From: Candidatus Puniceispirillum sp.
Lineage (GTDB): Bacteria; Pseudomonadota; Alphaproteobacteria; Caedimonadales; UBA1908
NCBI GenBank assembly: GCA_013822015.1
Contig: PNJU01000002.1
Location: 62,001 to 126,000, forward strand
Direction of reading: 5' to 3'
Length of the DNA stretch: 64,000 nt
Shown here: positions 35,577-43,466 of the stretch, in pieces
Position numbering within the stretch: the stretch's first letter is position 1
How the letters are laid out: the number at the start of each line of letters is the position of its first letter
The notes under the pieces: generated by a model
Databases searched by the model: none
Told to the model about the DNA's origin: nothing
The model's input: only the letters and a program-made list of their open reading frames with translations
Made by a program: the position numbers and the translations under genes

Positions 35577-36905
35577 GAAGAAGCCGGGGATCATTGAAGG
35601 GATGTCCCCCGCAAAGGGCAGAGCTGGCCAAAGGGCTGAGACTCCCGCACCTGTCAAAAGCGCAAGGAGCGCTGTGTTCTCGCTGATGGCGCGGTTGGTT
35701 AAGGACCAGAGCACCAACGGCCCAAAAGAGCATCCAAGGCCCGCCCACGCATAAAATACCAAGGAGTAAATGCTCGACGTGTTGGACCACGCAAGACCTG
35801 TGGCCATGCAGCAAATGGCAATGATTGAGCCGCGTGTGAGCCACATTTCTTTGTGTTTTGGCACGTCAAAAATGTCTTCGGCGAGCGTTGAGGCTGCCGC
35901 CATAACCTGGGAGTCCAGGGTTGACAAAGCCGCCGCCAAGACCGCACACAAAACAACCTGTGCCATGACAGGAGACAGGAGGCGATTGGCCATTTCCACA
36001 AAAAGAAGCTCTGAATTCTTAATGTCGGGCAAAAGCTGCGCGCCCAAAAGACCGATCAGAGCCGCACACCCCAGGGCCAGTGCCTGCCAGGTCAGCCCCA
36101 CATACTTCGCCTTGCGGATATTGTCCACATGATCGATGGACATATACTTGTTAATGACGTGAGGAAGACCAAAATAACCAAGTCCCCAGCCAAAGGCTTG
36201 GAACGTACGCGAGTAGAGGGTTGTGGAGGACTCCTTTTCGGCAAACAGAGATGCCAAAGCAAAGTCACCGGGCAAGGACTGGAACGCCAAGACAGGGACG
36301 ATGATGATCATGAGAAGCAGAAAGACTGCCTGCAGCATGTCATTCCACGCAACGGCAATAAAGCCTCCCAAAAAGGTGTAAATCATAATGACGGAAGCTG
36401 CCACAAGAACGCCTGCCTTATAGTCCACCTCAAAAAGACTCTCAAACATACGCCCAAGTCCGACAAGACCGGAGGCGATATAGGCGATCAAAAAGAAAAT
36501 ACACACAAGGGCGCTCCACATCTGGAGACGCACCCCCGGCTCGCTTTTTCTGGCCTCTGTTGAGGGGTGGAAACGTACCGCAAAGAGGGATGAAAGTGTC
36601 AAACAGTTATATTTGGCCGTGACCACGCGAATGCGCGGCGCGACAAACTGCCATGACAGGAACATGAAAAAGACAAGGGAAAAAGCCGTCCACAGCTCAC
36701 CCATGCCGTAAGCAAAGACCGCTGCGGGGAAGCCCATAAAGAGCCACGCGCTCATATCACTGGCATGGGCTGACAGAGCCGTCACCCAGTAGTTGAGACT
36801 GCGCCCACCCAAAATAAAGTCGTCGGCCGCTTGATTCCGTTTTGAAAAATAAAACCCGACACATAAAAGAATTGCAAAATATGCAAAAAAAACAAAATAC
36901 GTCAT
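35508..36905 (-). CDS. putP: Sodium/proline symporter family protein
   Basis: 465 residues with about 12-13 hydrophobic segments, SSS family. The start resembles PutP: a first segment, then DDFILGGRSLNYWVTALSAHASDMSAWL (in two parts), which includes the sodium and proline site, and later GGFIAVAWNDMLQA and the LLGAQLLPDIKNSELLF region. It would import proline with sodium across the inner membrane. Slightly shorter than E. coli PutP (about 500). The C-terminus overlaps rsmD. Another sodium/solute symporter is possible, but PutP fits best. Confidence 0.85.
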   Translation of the reverse strand: MTYFVFFAYFAILLCVGFYFSKRNQAADDFILGGRSLNYWVTALSAHASDMSAWLFMGFPAAVFAYGMGELWTAFSLVFFMFLSWQFVAPRIRVVTAKYNCLTLSSLFAVRFHPSTEARKSEPGVRLQMWSALVCIFFLIAYIASGLVGLGRMFESLFEVDYKAGVLVAASVIMIYTFLGGFIAVAWNDMLQAVFLLLMIIIVPVLAFQSLPGDFALASLFAEKESSTTLYSRTFQAFGWGLGYFGLPHVINKYMSIDHVDNIRKAKYVGLTWQALALGCAALIGLLGAQLLPDIKNSELLFVEMANRLLSPVMAQVVLCAVLAAALSTLDSQVMAAASTLAEDIFDVPKHKEMWLTRGSIIAICCMATGLAWSNTSSIYSLVFYAWAGLGCSFGPLVLWSLTNRAISENTALLALLTGAGVSALWPALPFAGDIPSMIPGFFLANLVLFLGSRKEIEGAGTQNA

Positions 36906-37230
36906 AATGTTACTTTATCTTGTCCACTTCCATTGCTCGCCGCGCAAGCATACCTTTTTTCCACACGCGTACCCCGCGTGACACATTGTCTTTTACCGAG
37001 CTTAAGGATTTTTCTAAGCATGAAAAATGCCTCTAAACGAAGCATCATAGGCAAATCGCGCGAAAATGGAAAGGGCTAAATTAAATTCTTGTCCATCTGT
37101 AAAGATCAATACAAAAGCATATTTATCATTTTTCTTAATATGTTAGCGTCACACTATGTGAAAAAAGCACCACTTGTCAGAGCACTGTGTTTACAGCTAC
37201 AATATATTAAAAAATGATATTGGTAAAAAG
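36906..37230. other. AT-rich divergent intergenic region
   Basis: 325 bases between putP and the tautomerase gene, without a coding frame I would accept. It holds an inverted repeat (CACGCG 36964-36969 and CGCGTG 36975-36980, 5-base loop) about 60 bases upstream of putP and a promoter at 37174-37203 for the right-hand gene. Confidence 0.6.
37174..37203 (+). promoter_or_regulatory. Sigma-70-like promoter of tautomerase gene
   Basis: TTGTCA at 37174-37179 and TACAAT at 37198-37203, spacer 18. It leaves a leader of about 20 bases before ATG 37231 and excludes an upstream start at 37174. Confidence 0.6.
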
Positions 37231-37581
37231 ATGCCACATATAAAACTGGCCCTCAGTAACAATATTCAAGAGCGTGAAGATATTCAGGAATTTTTTCATG
37301 AATGCCACACGCTTTTAGTGCGTGATCTCCCCACAAAGCTGGACAGCTGTAAAAGCCGCCTCCTGGTTCATGATGTTTTCCGGGTGGGCGACGGCATTCA
37401 CCACAACGGTTTCATCCACCTTGAAGTACGCATTCTACCAGGGCGAGAAGACACCCTTTTGAATGAAATTGCCGCAAATCTTTTAAAGCTCCTCCAAAAG
37501 CACTTTGCGCAGTCACTCATGACCCTTAAGCCCGCAACCAGTGTTGAGATTGCAACACTCCAGCACTATCACAAAGTGTAA
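37231..37581 (+). CDS. 5-carboxymethyl-2-hydroxymuconate isomerase-like tautomerase
   Basis: 116 residues from ATG 37231. This start is required by the family because the proline after Met (MPHIKLALSNNI) becomes the N-terminal catalytic base. The rest follows HpaF: SRLLVHDVFRVGDG near 42-55, FIHLEVRILPGRE near 61-73 and a final VEIATL. HpaF isomerises an intermediate of homoprotocatechuate breakdown. No other gene of that pathway is in the window, so the real substrate is unknown. Ribosome site weak. Confidence 0.8.
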   Translation: MPHIKLALSNNIQEREDIQEFFHECHTLLVRDLPTKLDSCKSRLLVHDVFRVGDGIHHNGFIHLEVRILPGREDTLLNEIAANLLKLLQKHFAQSLMTLKPATSVEIATLQHYHKV

Positions 37582-37649
37582 GCTGACCACCTGGTTTTGC
37601 ACAAAAGATTTGTGATAGAGTGTAGAAAAATATGTGGAGGCTTTTCAAC

Positions 37650-37943
37650 GTGCACCGTGCAATTTTCTTAGTCGTTTCCGCCCTGGCCTGCGCCCCTCTT
37701 ATGGCCAAAAAAGAGGCTGTATGTCCCGATCACCTCACACCCAAGCACCTTGAAGAGCTGCGCAATCACGGGGAGGTCTCGTTGAATGATGTCTCTTTTC
37801 TCATCGATGGCGCTTCTGAAAAAAAACTAAAAAATATTGATATAAAGACCCAAGCCCCCTTCTCCTATGAGCGCACAGACAGTCATAAATTGGCGTGCTG
37901 GTATGAATGTAGCGACGGTTACCTGTGCGTGCGCGAGAAGTAG
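37650..37943 (+). CDS. Small exported protein of unknown function
   Basis: 97 residues from GTG 37650, chosen because GGAGG (37636-37640) is 9 bases upstream; ATG 37632 lacks a site. Signal peptide HRAIFLVVSALACAPLMA, mature start KKEAVCPDHL. About 75 mature residues with four cysteines (CPDH, CWYEC, LCVREK), probably paired. I do not recognise the family. Confidence 0.65.
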   Translation: MHRAIFLVVSALACAPLMAKKEAVCPDHLTPKHLEELRNHGEVSLNDVSFLIDGASEKKLKNIDIKTQAPFSYERTDSHKLACWYECSDGYLCVREK

Positions 37944-38041
37944 GTTTTTGCCTTCTCCCTCAACACACAGATATTCTTTATTTTTATCCTTTTGAAACCG
38001 TTTCGCGTCATACTAGAGGTGTGTTTTTAAGAGGATAGACC

Positions 38042-38782
38042 ATGCATCCTTCACGCGCGCTGAGCATTCTTCTTGCGCTCGCCATAACACCAAACATTGC
38101 TTCGGCCTCCCTCGAGGGCCGAAAGCCTATCCTGTCCCAGGATTTTTGCCGCGCGCTCATGGCGAACAGAACGGTCGCTGATGGGGGAGGCATTGACGCC
38201 TCTGGCAACCTTGTGGGGGCGACCCGAGAAGTACAGGGGGCCGACCTCCCCCAGGATGATCTTGGAAAAGACGACCTGGGTCGCGCCGTGCCAAGCGCCG
38301 ACCTACCCTCATCAAAAGCGTTAAAAATTCCAGACACCCTCACCATGCCCCTTTATTTTGCGCTCAGCAAAGCGCCTCTTCAGATTGCAACTCAAAATCA
38401 GAGTGCCACAACCACCACGGGCACGACAGTCACAACCACCAACACCCAGAGCACGACAACACCCAGTGGGACATCTTCGCTCACCGGGTCCGTGACAAAT
38501 CCAACCGCAAACACGTCTCAAAATTTGGCTGCGACAATCAAAACGCCCACCTCCACAACCACAGGTGCGGCGACCAACGTGGAAAGCACGGCTTCCTCAG
38601 CGCAAACAAGTGGCACAACCACAGGAACCATCGAAGGGTTTGACAAATCGGCACAGTTGTTGATAACCATACACAAGGACGGACGTCTTGAGCTTGGGGG
38701 TGAGCCCCTGCCCCAGGACGATACAAAAGAACTTTATGGTGCGTGCCAGGCGTTTCTTGCCCAGGCCGACCAAGGACAATAG
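38042..38782 (+). CDS. Exported protein with Thr/Ser-rich linker
   Basis: 246 residues, ATG 38042 after AGAGGAT. Signal peptide MHPSRALSILLALAITPNIASA. A small N-terminal part (about 23-110) is followed by a Thr/Ser/Asn-rich linker (about 118-200, long runs of T, S, N) and a short C-terminal domain (about 203-246, LLITIHKDGRLELGG). The pentapeptide LPQDD occurs in both the head and the tail. The layout suggests a surface or periplasmic protein with a flexible stalk. Function unknown. Three bases before the hydrolase start, so probably co-expressed. Confidence 0.7.
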   Translation: MHPSRALSILLALAITPNIASASLEGRKPILSQDFCRALMANRTVADGGGIDASGNLVGATREVQGADLPQDDLGKDDLGRAVPSADLPSSKALKIPDTLTMPLYFALSKAPLQIATQNQSATTTTGTTVTTTNTQSTTTPSGTSSLTGSVTNPTANTSQNLAATIKTPTSTTTGAATNVESTASSAQTSGTTTGTIEGFDKSAQLLITIHKDGRLELGGEPLPQDDTKELYGACQAFLAQADQGQ

Positions 38783-38785
38783 GTT

Positions 38786-39559
38786 ATGGACATCATATCA
38801 GAGAAAATTCTCTTCACGGGCAGTCAGGGCCATCTTCTTGTGGGACGCCTCGATCGCCCAGCAACAAACGCGAAAGCCTTTGCGGTTTACGCGCCGTGCT
38901 TTACCTGCACCAAAGACATTTTAGTAGCCAAGCGTATTGGTGAGGCCCTCGCCCAACGCGGTATTGGCATGCTGCGCATTGACTTCACTGGACTTGGTGA
39001 GAGCGGCGGGTCCTTCACCCAAGCCAACTTCACAAGTAATACCGAGGATCTCCTGGCTGCCGCGCGCTTTTTGGAAGCGCACTTCCAGGCACCTGAACTG
39101 ATGATTGGGCATAGCTTGGGGGGCACAACCGCGCTGGTTGCCGCTTCAAAGTCCCCTTCTGTGAAAGGTGTTGTGACCATCAACTCCCCCTCAAACCCCA
39201 AGCACGTGGGTAAGCGTTTTGAGGAAAAGTTGGAAGAGCTTTCCTGGACTGAAGAAGTTGATGTAAAAATTGAGGGGCGCGACTTTCGTATTCAAAAGCA
39301 GTTTGTGGATGATCTGCAAAGCTATGACATGGATACAATCTTGCCACAACTCAGCGCAGCGCTTCTTGTGTTTCACGCCCCCGACGACCCAGTCGTCAAC
39401 GTGCGCAACGCCAGCGCGATTTTTTCAACGGCGGTGCATCCCAAGAGCTTTATCTCCCTTCCTAATGTGGATCACCTTGTGACCAAGAAGGAAGACGCCG
39501 TCTACATCGCCCAAATAATTGACGCCTGGAGCGCCCTCTATATCACCCAGCAAAGCTAG
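38786..39559 (+). CDS. Alpha/beta hydrolase
   Basis: 257 residues, no signal peptide. Nucleophile elbow G-H-S110-L-G-G, oxyanion region around the cysteine-containing YAPCFTCTKD, acid candidate in FHAPDDPVV and final histidine in LPNVDHLV. It resembles the hydrolase domain sometimes fused or linked to OsmC-like proteins (the CFTCTKD block is typical of that group). No OsmC domain is present here. Substrate unknown, cytoplasmic. Confidence 0.85.
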   Translation: MDIISEKILFTGSQGHLLVGRLDRPATNAKAFAVYAPCFTCTKDILVAKRIGEALAQRGIGMLRIDFTGLGESGGSFTQANFTSNTEDLLAAARFLEAHFQAPELMIGHSLGGTTALVAASKSPSVKGVVTINSPSNPKHVGKRFEEKLEELSWTEEVDVKIEGRDFRIQKQFVDDLQSYDMDTILPQLSAALLVFHAPDDPVVNVRNASAIFSTAVHPKSFISLPNVDHLVTKKEDAVYIAQIIDAWSALYITQQS

Positions 39560-39568
39560 CACGCACAA

Positions 39569-39600
39569 AAAAGACAGGTGACTTGCGCCACCTGTCTTTT
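39569..39600. terminator. Bidirectional terminator
   Basis: AAAAGACAGGTG (39569-39580) pairs perfectly with CACCTGTCTTTT (39589-39600), 8-base loop. It ends in T on both strands and serves the hydrolase gene and the convergent Lys/His-rich gene. Confidence 0.85.
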
Positions 39601-39625
39601 AAGAGACGAACTACATTGGGTGAGA

Positions 39626-40015
39626 TTAGCCCTTGTGCTCTTCTTTTTTTGCTTCTTCCATATGCTCAGCAGGAGCTGCGTCCTTGGCGTCAGCCTTAGG
39701 CTCTTCCTTCTTTGCTTCTTCCTTGTGCTCAGCAGGTGCTGCGTCCTTAGCTTCTGTGGACTGTGCAGCAGAAGCTTTCTTCTTCTTGTGATGACGCTTT
39801 TTATGATGCTTCTTCTCTTGAGTTACCTTGTCAGGTGTCTCAGATGTTGCAAACTCGTCATGTGGCAAAACTTCTTTTTCGTTTTCTGCAGAACCAGCTA
39901 CATCCTTAGTTGTGATGTCATGCTCGTGGCGACGTTGCTCGCCTGCATCCTCAGATGCAAATGCGGATGTCACCAAAGCTAGGCTTGCAGCAAGTGTTAA
40001 AAGTTTAAAGTCCAT
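39626..40015 (-). CDS. Lys/His/Glu-rich exported protein with internal repeat
   Basis: 129 residues from ATG 40015 (GGGAGGAAAAC before it). Signal peptide MDFKLLTLAASLALVTSAFA. The mature protein is low complexity: HKKRHHKKKK near 73, then two copies of KDAAPAEH-EEAKKEE near the end, coded by a 63-base tandem repeat. It has no fold signature; highly charged periplasmic proteins of this type can bind metals, nucleic acids or the wall, but nothing here decides. Confidence 0.7.
   Translation of the reverse strand: MDFKLLTLAASLALVTSAFASEDAGEQRRHEHDITTKDVAGSAENEKEVLPHDEFATSETPDKVTQEKKHHKKRHHKKKKASAAQSTEAKDAAPAEHKEEAKKEEPKADAKDAAPAEHMEEAKKEEHKG
39638..39763. repeat. 63-base tandem repeat, two copies
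   Basis: Unit 1 begins at 39638 and unit 2 at 39701; the first 51 bases of each agree at most positions and the last 12 differ. In frame (21 codons), so copy-number change would lengthen the protein without shifting it. Confidence 0.75.
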
Positions 40016-40169
40016 GTTTTCCTCCCTATTGAACGAACCTATAACATAGAGATGGTATCCCACAACAAAAGAGCATTTCAACTGTATTTTCATAAAATTA
40101 AAAAAAAGAAGCCTTCTGACCGACTGGTTGGTATGGAGGGGCATTTTTAAACTTTTTGTGCTTTTCCTG

Positions 40170-40198
40170 TTGACGCGGCGCTCGTGTCCGGTTACTTA
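40170..40198 (+). promoter_or_regulatory. Possible tRNA-Leu promoter
   Basis: TTGACG at 40170-40175 with a weak -10 (TACTTA, 40193-40198) 17 bases on; the transcript would start just before the tRNA. Confidence 0.35.
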
Positions 40199-40209
40199 AG
40201 TAGCTACAT

Positions 40210-40295
40210 GCCCCTGTGGCGGAATTGGTAGACGCGGCAGACTCAAAATCTGTTGGTTTTTGACTGTGGGAGTTCGAGTCTCCCCGGGGGCACCA
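40210..40295 (+). tRNA. tRNA-Leu (anticodon CAA)
   Basis: 86 bases with encoded CCA. Acceptor stem 40210-40216 with 40285-40291 (one G-U), T-stem GGGAG/CTCCC around TTCGAGT (40273-40279), anticodon loop CTCAAAA giving CAA, and the long variable arm of class II tRNAs. Reads UUG codons. No terminator is seen before the convergent SulP gene 21 bases away. Confidence 0.97.
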
Positions 40296-40315
40296 TCCGT
40301 ATGAATAAACAAGCC

Positions 40316-41974
40316 TTACATGCTGCCTATTAATCCCCTTGCATAGGAAAGTGCGTCTTGCGGTGTCTCGTAGAACTTATCAGCACCGGCAGCGTCGAAG
40401 AAATGTGAGCGCTTAAAAAGAGACATAACTTGTGCATTTGCGCCTGCAATCAGGAGATACTTTCCTTGTCCACGCATATACGCTTGAAGCTTTCCAAGAG
40501 CCTCTACGCCTGATGTATCAAGATTAAGGAGATTTACAAGACTCAGAACAAGAATTTTGGGTGCGGACTTATGTGGCATCATCAGCTCTTCAAGGATATT
40601 GACCGTCCCAAAAAATAGCGAGCCGTAGACATGGTACATCTCTATCTCTCTTCCCAGCATGCTCTCATTGGGATACTCCACCTCCCCCACTGGCTCAAGG
40701 CGTGTGAGACTTTTAACACGGGCGATAAAAAACAAAAATGACAAAGCAAGACCAACCTCAAGAGCAACGCTCAAGTCCGCCACGACAGTCAAAACAAAGG
40801 TTGATAATAAAACCAAACGATAGAAGTTGGAGTAGCGCCACAAACGCACAAAAGCATGCCACTCTCCCATTCTGTAGGCGACGTAGATAAGGATAGCGCC
40901 CAAAACGGCAAGGGGGATACTTTTTGCAAGGGGCGCAGCAATGAGTAAGATTGCCAGAAGGGTGAGCGCATGAACAATGCCCGCAAGGGGTGTGCGTGCA
41001 CCCATACGCACATTTGTCACCGTGCGCGCAATGGTACCCGTCGCGCAGTAACCTCCCAGCATTGGCGCAACAACATTCGCAATCCCCTGTGCCATTAATT
41101 CTTGGTTTGGATCGTGCTGTTCACCTATTATATCATCCGCGACGCGCGCACAAAGCAAGGACTCAATGGCCCCCAAAAACGCAATTGTGATGGCAGGTCG
41201 GACCAAATGGGTCATTGTATCTAGATCAAAGTGCGGCACACTGATTTTTGGAAGCACGGAAGGAATCCCCCCAAACTCCGTTCCCAAGGTTGCAATGGGC
41301 AAATCCAACGCCACAGACAAGGCGGTTCCACCAATCAAAACGATCATGCTCCCAGGTATATAGGTCATTATGCGAAGACGGGTTTTGCTGACAAGCATGG
41401 GCCACCCAAAAAGCACGCATAAGCAAGCAATGCTTATAATTGCTGTTGGCAAACTAATGGTCTGGATATGGCTTGCAATGACAATAATTTTTGGAAAGAA
41501 GTCACTAGGAAGTGCCTGTATCTGCAGCCCCAACACATCCTTGACTTGCGATAAGGCGATCAAGACAGCAATCCCATTTGTAAAACCAGTTACAATGGCA
41601 ACGGGAACATAGCGTATAAGAGCACCCCACCTCAAAAGCCCCATAAGGAACAAGAGAATGCCCGCAAGAATCGTTGCAATCACAAGACCATGCACGCCAT
41701 ATCGCGCCACAATACCGTAAACAATGATGATATAGGCACCTGCAGGCCCACCTATTTGCACTTTTGATCCACCTAAAAGTGAAATCAAAAAACCTGCCAC
41801 AATGGCTGTATAAATGCCTGCCTCTGGTTTGAGTCCACTGGCAATGGCAAAGGCCATGGCCAGTGGGAGGGCAACAATACCAATGGTTAACCCGGCAGAC
41901 ACATCGTGCCACAGGTCCTTGCTTGTGTAGTTCTGGAACGAGGATAAGAGTTTAGGGCGAAAAATAAACGACAA
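40316..41974 (-). CDS. SulP-family anion transporter with STAS domain
   Basis: 552 residues. Membrane part (about 25-420) with 10-14 segments, including the family stretch GLTIGIVALPLAMAFAIASG near 28 and the GGYCATGTIART motif near 310; then a cytoplasmic STAS domain (about 440-550) with LSLVNLLNLDTSGVEAL, where the serine is the usual phosphorylation or regulatory site. SulP proteins carry sulfate, bicarbonate or dicarboxylates; the substrate cannot be read from sequence. Convergent with tRNA-Leu. Confidence 0.9.
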   Translation of the reverse strand: MSFIFRPKLLSSFQNYTSKDLWHDVSAGLTIGIVALPLAMAFAIASGLKPEAGIYTAIVAGFLISLLGGSKVQIGGPAGAYIIIVYGIVARYGVHGLVIATILAGILLFLMGLLRWGALIRYVPVAIVTGFTNGIAVLIALSQVKDVLGLQIQALPSDFFPKIIVIASHIQTISLPTAIISIACLCVLFGWPMLVSKTRLRIMTYIPGSMIVLIGGTALSVALDLPIATLGTEFGGIPSVLPKISVPHFDLDTMTHLVRPAITIAFLGAIESLLCARVADDIIGEQHDPNQELMAQGIANVVAPMLGGYCATGTIARTVTNVRMGARTPLAGIVHALTLLAILLIAAPLAKSIPLAVLGAILIYVAYRMGEWHAFVRLWRYSNFYRLVLLSTFVLTVVADLSVALEVGLALSFLFFIARVKSLTRLEPVGEVEYPNESMLGREIEMYHVYGSLFFGTVNILEELMMPHKSAPKILVLSLVNLLNLDTSGVEALGKLQAYMRGQGKYLLIAGANAQVMSLFKRSHFFDAAGADKFYETPQDALSYARGLIGSM

Positions 41975-42056
41975 GTAAGTATCCAGGCAAGATAACGCTC
42001 TTCATAAACATAGCGCAAAATATTATCTCATCTCAAGAAGATAGAAAGACTGTCTC

Positions 42057-42086
42057 AAAGAGGTGATGGAACGCCACCACCCCTTT
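42057..42086 (-). terminator. Terminator hairpin after gapR
   Basis: A 13-base-pair stem (two G-U pairs on the RNA) with a CGTT loop directly downstream of the gapR stop. A modest T content follows on the minus strand. Confidence 0.7.
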
Positions 42087-42094
42087 TGCAATTG

Positions 42095-42391
42095 TTAAGC
42101 TGCCTCAGACACATCCTCTACGTCGCGCACCTCACGGTTTGAACGGGACGCCATCTCAATGGCCTGGAAATAGACAGAGATCAACTCTTCTTGCTCTGCG
42201 CGCTCATCTTGATCCATTTTACGGATGCTAATCATTTTGCGGATGACCTTCGTGTCAAAGCCGTGGGACTTGGCTTCCGCGTAGACTTCTTTGATATCAG
42301 TCGCAATGGCTGCTTTATCCTCTTCAAGTCTTTCAATTTTCTCAATAATTTGACGCAGCTGCAAACCTGATACACCACCAAAACCTGACAT
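42095..42391 (-). CDS. gapR: GapR-family nucleoid protein (DUF2312)
   Basis: 98 residues, nearly all helical: LRQIIEKIERLEEDKAAIATDIKEVYAEAKSHGFD (as adjoining helices, about 11-45), then VIRKMISIRKMDQDERAEQEELISVY. GapR of Caulobacter binds overtwisted, AT-rich DNA and supports replication and transcription; it is a marker of alphaproteobacteria. Extra residues at both ends are short. Monocistronic with its own terminator. Confidence 0.92.
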   Translation of the reverse strand: MSGFGGVSGLQLRQIIEKIERLEEDKAAIATDIKEVYAEAKSHGFDTKVIRKMISIRKMDQDERAEQEELISVYFQAIEMASRSNREVRDVEDVSEAA

Positions 42392-42551
42392 GTTTGACTC
42401 CTTTATATGGGGGTTATTTTCTCACCCACGACACTACGCAGCTTTCACACGAAACACAAGGCGCAACGCGTCCAGATTCATGGGAAAATAACTAGCACCC
42501 ACGTGCCTGGCGCGCTATGATGACAACACACTTATACAAAGGCTTTTTTTG

Positions 42552-43466
42552 ATGCGTAAACTCATTGCACAAACGCCCATTGCGACTCTTGCGGTTCTTG
42601 CCGGGCTGATGACTGCGCTTCTTCTCGCCTTTGTGCCCATCTGTGTACGCTTGAGTGAGGTAGGCCCCATTGCGACCGGATTTTACCGCTTCTTCTTGTC
42701 CTTTCCATTTCTCATCTCCTGGATGGTCTTTGACCACATGCGCGAGCCAAATGCCAAGGTCCCCAAGACAAAGCGGGACTATTTCCTGATGTGGGGTGCT
42801 GGTGCTTTCCTGGCCCTTGATTTGATTTTCTGGCACTCCGCTATGCTGCACACAAGTGTTGTGAATGCCATGCTTTTGAGTAACCTTACCCCTATCTTTG
42901 TGTCCTTGGGCTCTTGGATCATTTTTAAGCAAAAACTGACTTGGACCCTGATCCTGGCCATTATTGCGGCCACTATTGGATCGATTATTTTGGTGGGAGG
43001 CACCTTTTCCCTGAACACAGGGCATGCTTACGGCGACATGCTTGCCTTTATCTCATGTCTATTCTTTTCAGCTTTTCTTGTGAGCGTTCAAGCGCTGCGA
43101 CAGCACTTTCGCTCCCCCACCATCATGGCCTGGGGCGCCATCCCTACCATGTATATTTTGGCGCTGGTGGCCCTCATCAGTGGTGAAAACATTATCCCGC
43201 ACAGCCTACACGGGTGGAGCGTTCTGTTCTTCATGGCCCTTGTGATACATATCTTGGGTCAAGGGCTTCTCACATTCTCCATGGCCCATATCTCAGCCAC
43301 AATATCGTCCCTCCTCATGTCCATGGCGCCGGTTTTCTCCGCGTTTTTGGCATGGATTTTCTTCCAGGAGCGCCTGTCTTCGGCTCAGCTTTTGGGTGGC
43401 TCCATCGTCCTTGCTGGCGTCTTTATCGCACGCATTCCCCAAGCAAAAGAAAGGAAACCTGACTGA
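42552..43466 (+). CDS. EamA/DMT-family transporter
   Basis: 304 residues from ATG 42552 (TTG 42549 is directly before it). Ten hydrophobic segments in two EamA repeats (about 15-145 and 160-295). The substrate of such drug/metabolite transporters cannot be predicted. Its TGA overlaps the pyk ATG by one base, so the two are coupled. Confidence 0.88.
   Translation: MRKLIAQTPIATLAVLAGLMTALLLAFVPICVRLSEVGPIATGFYRFFLSFPFLISWMVFDHMREPNAKVPKTKRDYFLMWGAGAFLALDLIFWHSAMLHTSVVNAMLLSNLTPIFVSLGSWIIFKQKLTWTLILAIIAATIGSIILVGGTFSLNTGHAYGDMLAFISCLFFSAFLVSVQALRQHFRSPTIMAWGAIPTMYILALVALISGENIIPHSLHGWSVLFFMALVIHILGQGLLTFSMAHISATISSLLMSMAPVFSAFLAWIFFQERLSSAQLLGGSIVLAGVFIARIPQAKERKPD

Noticed and set aside
40316-41974. 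Naming the SulP protein a sulfate permease
   Set aside because: SulP members carry different anions; nothing in sequence or neighbours points to sulfate.
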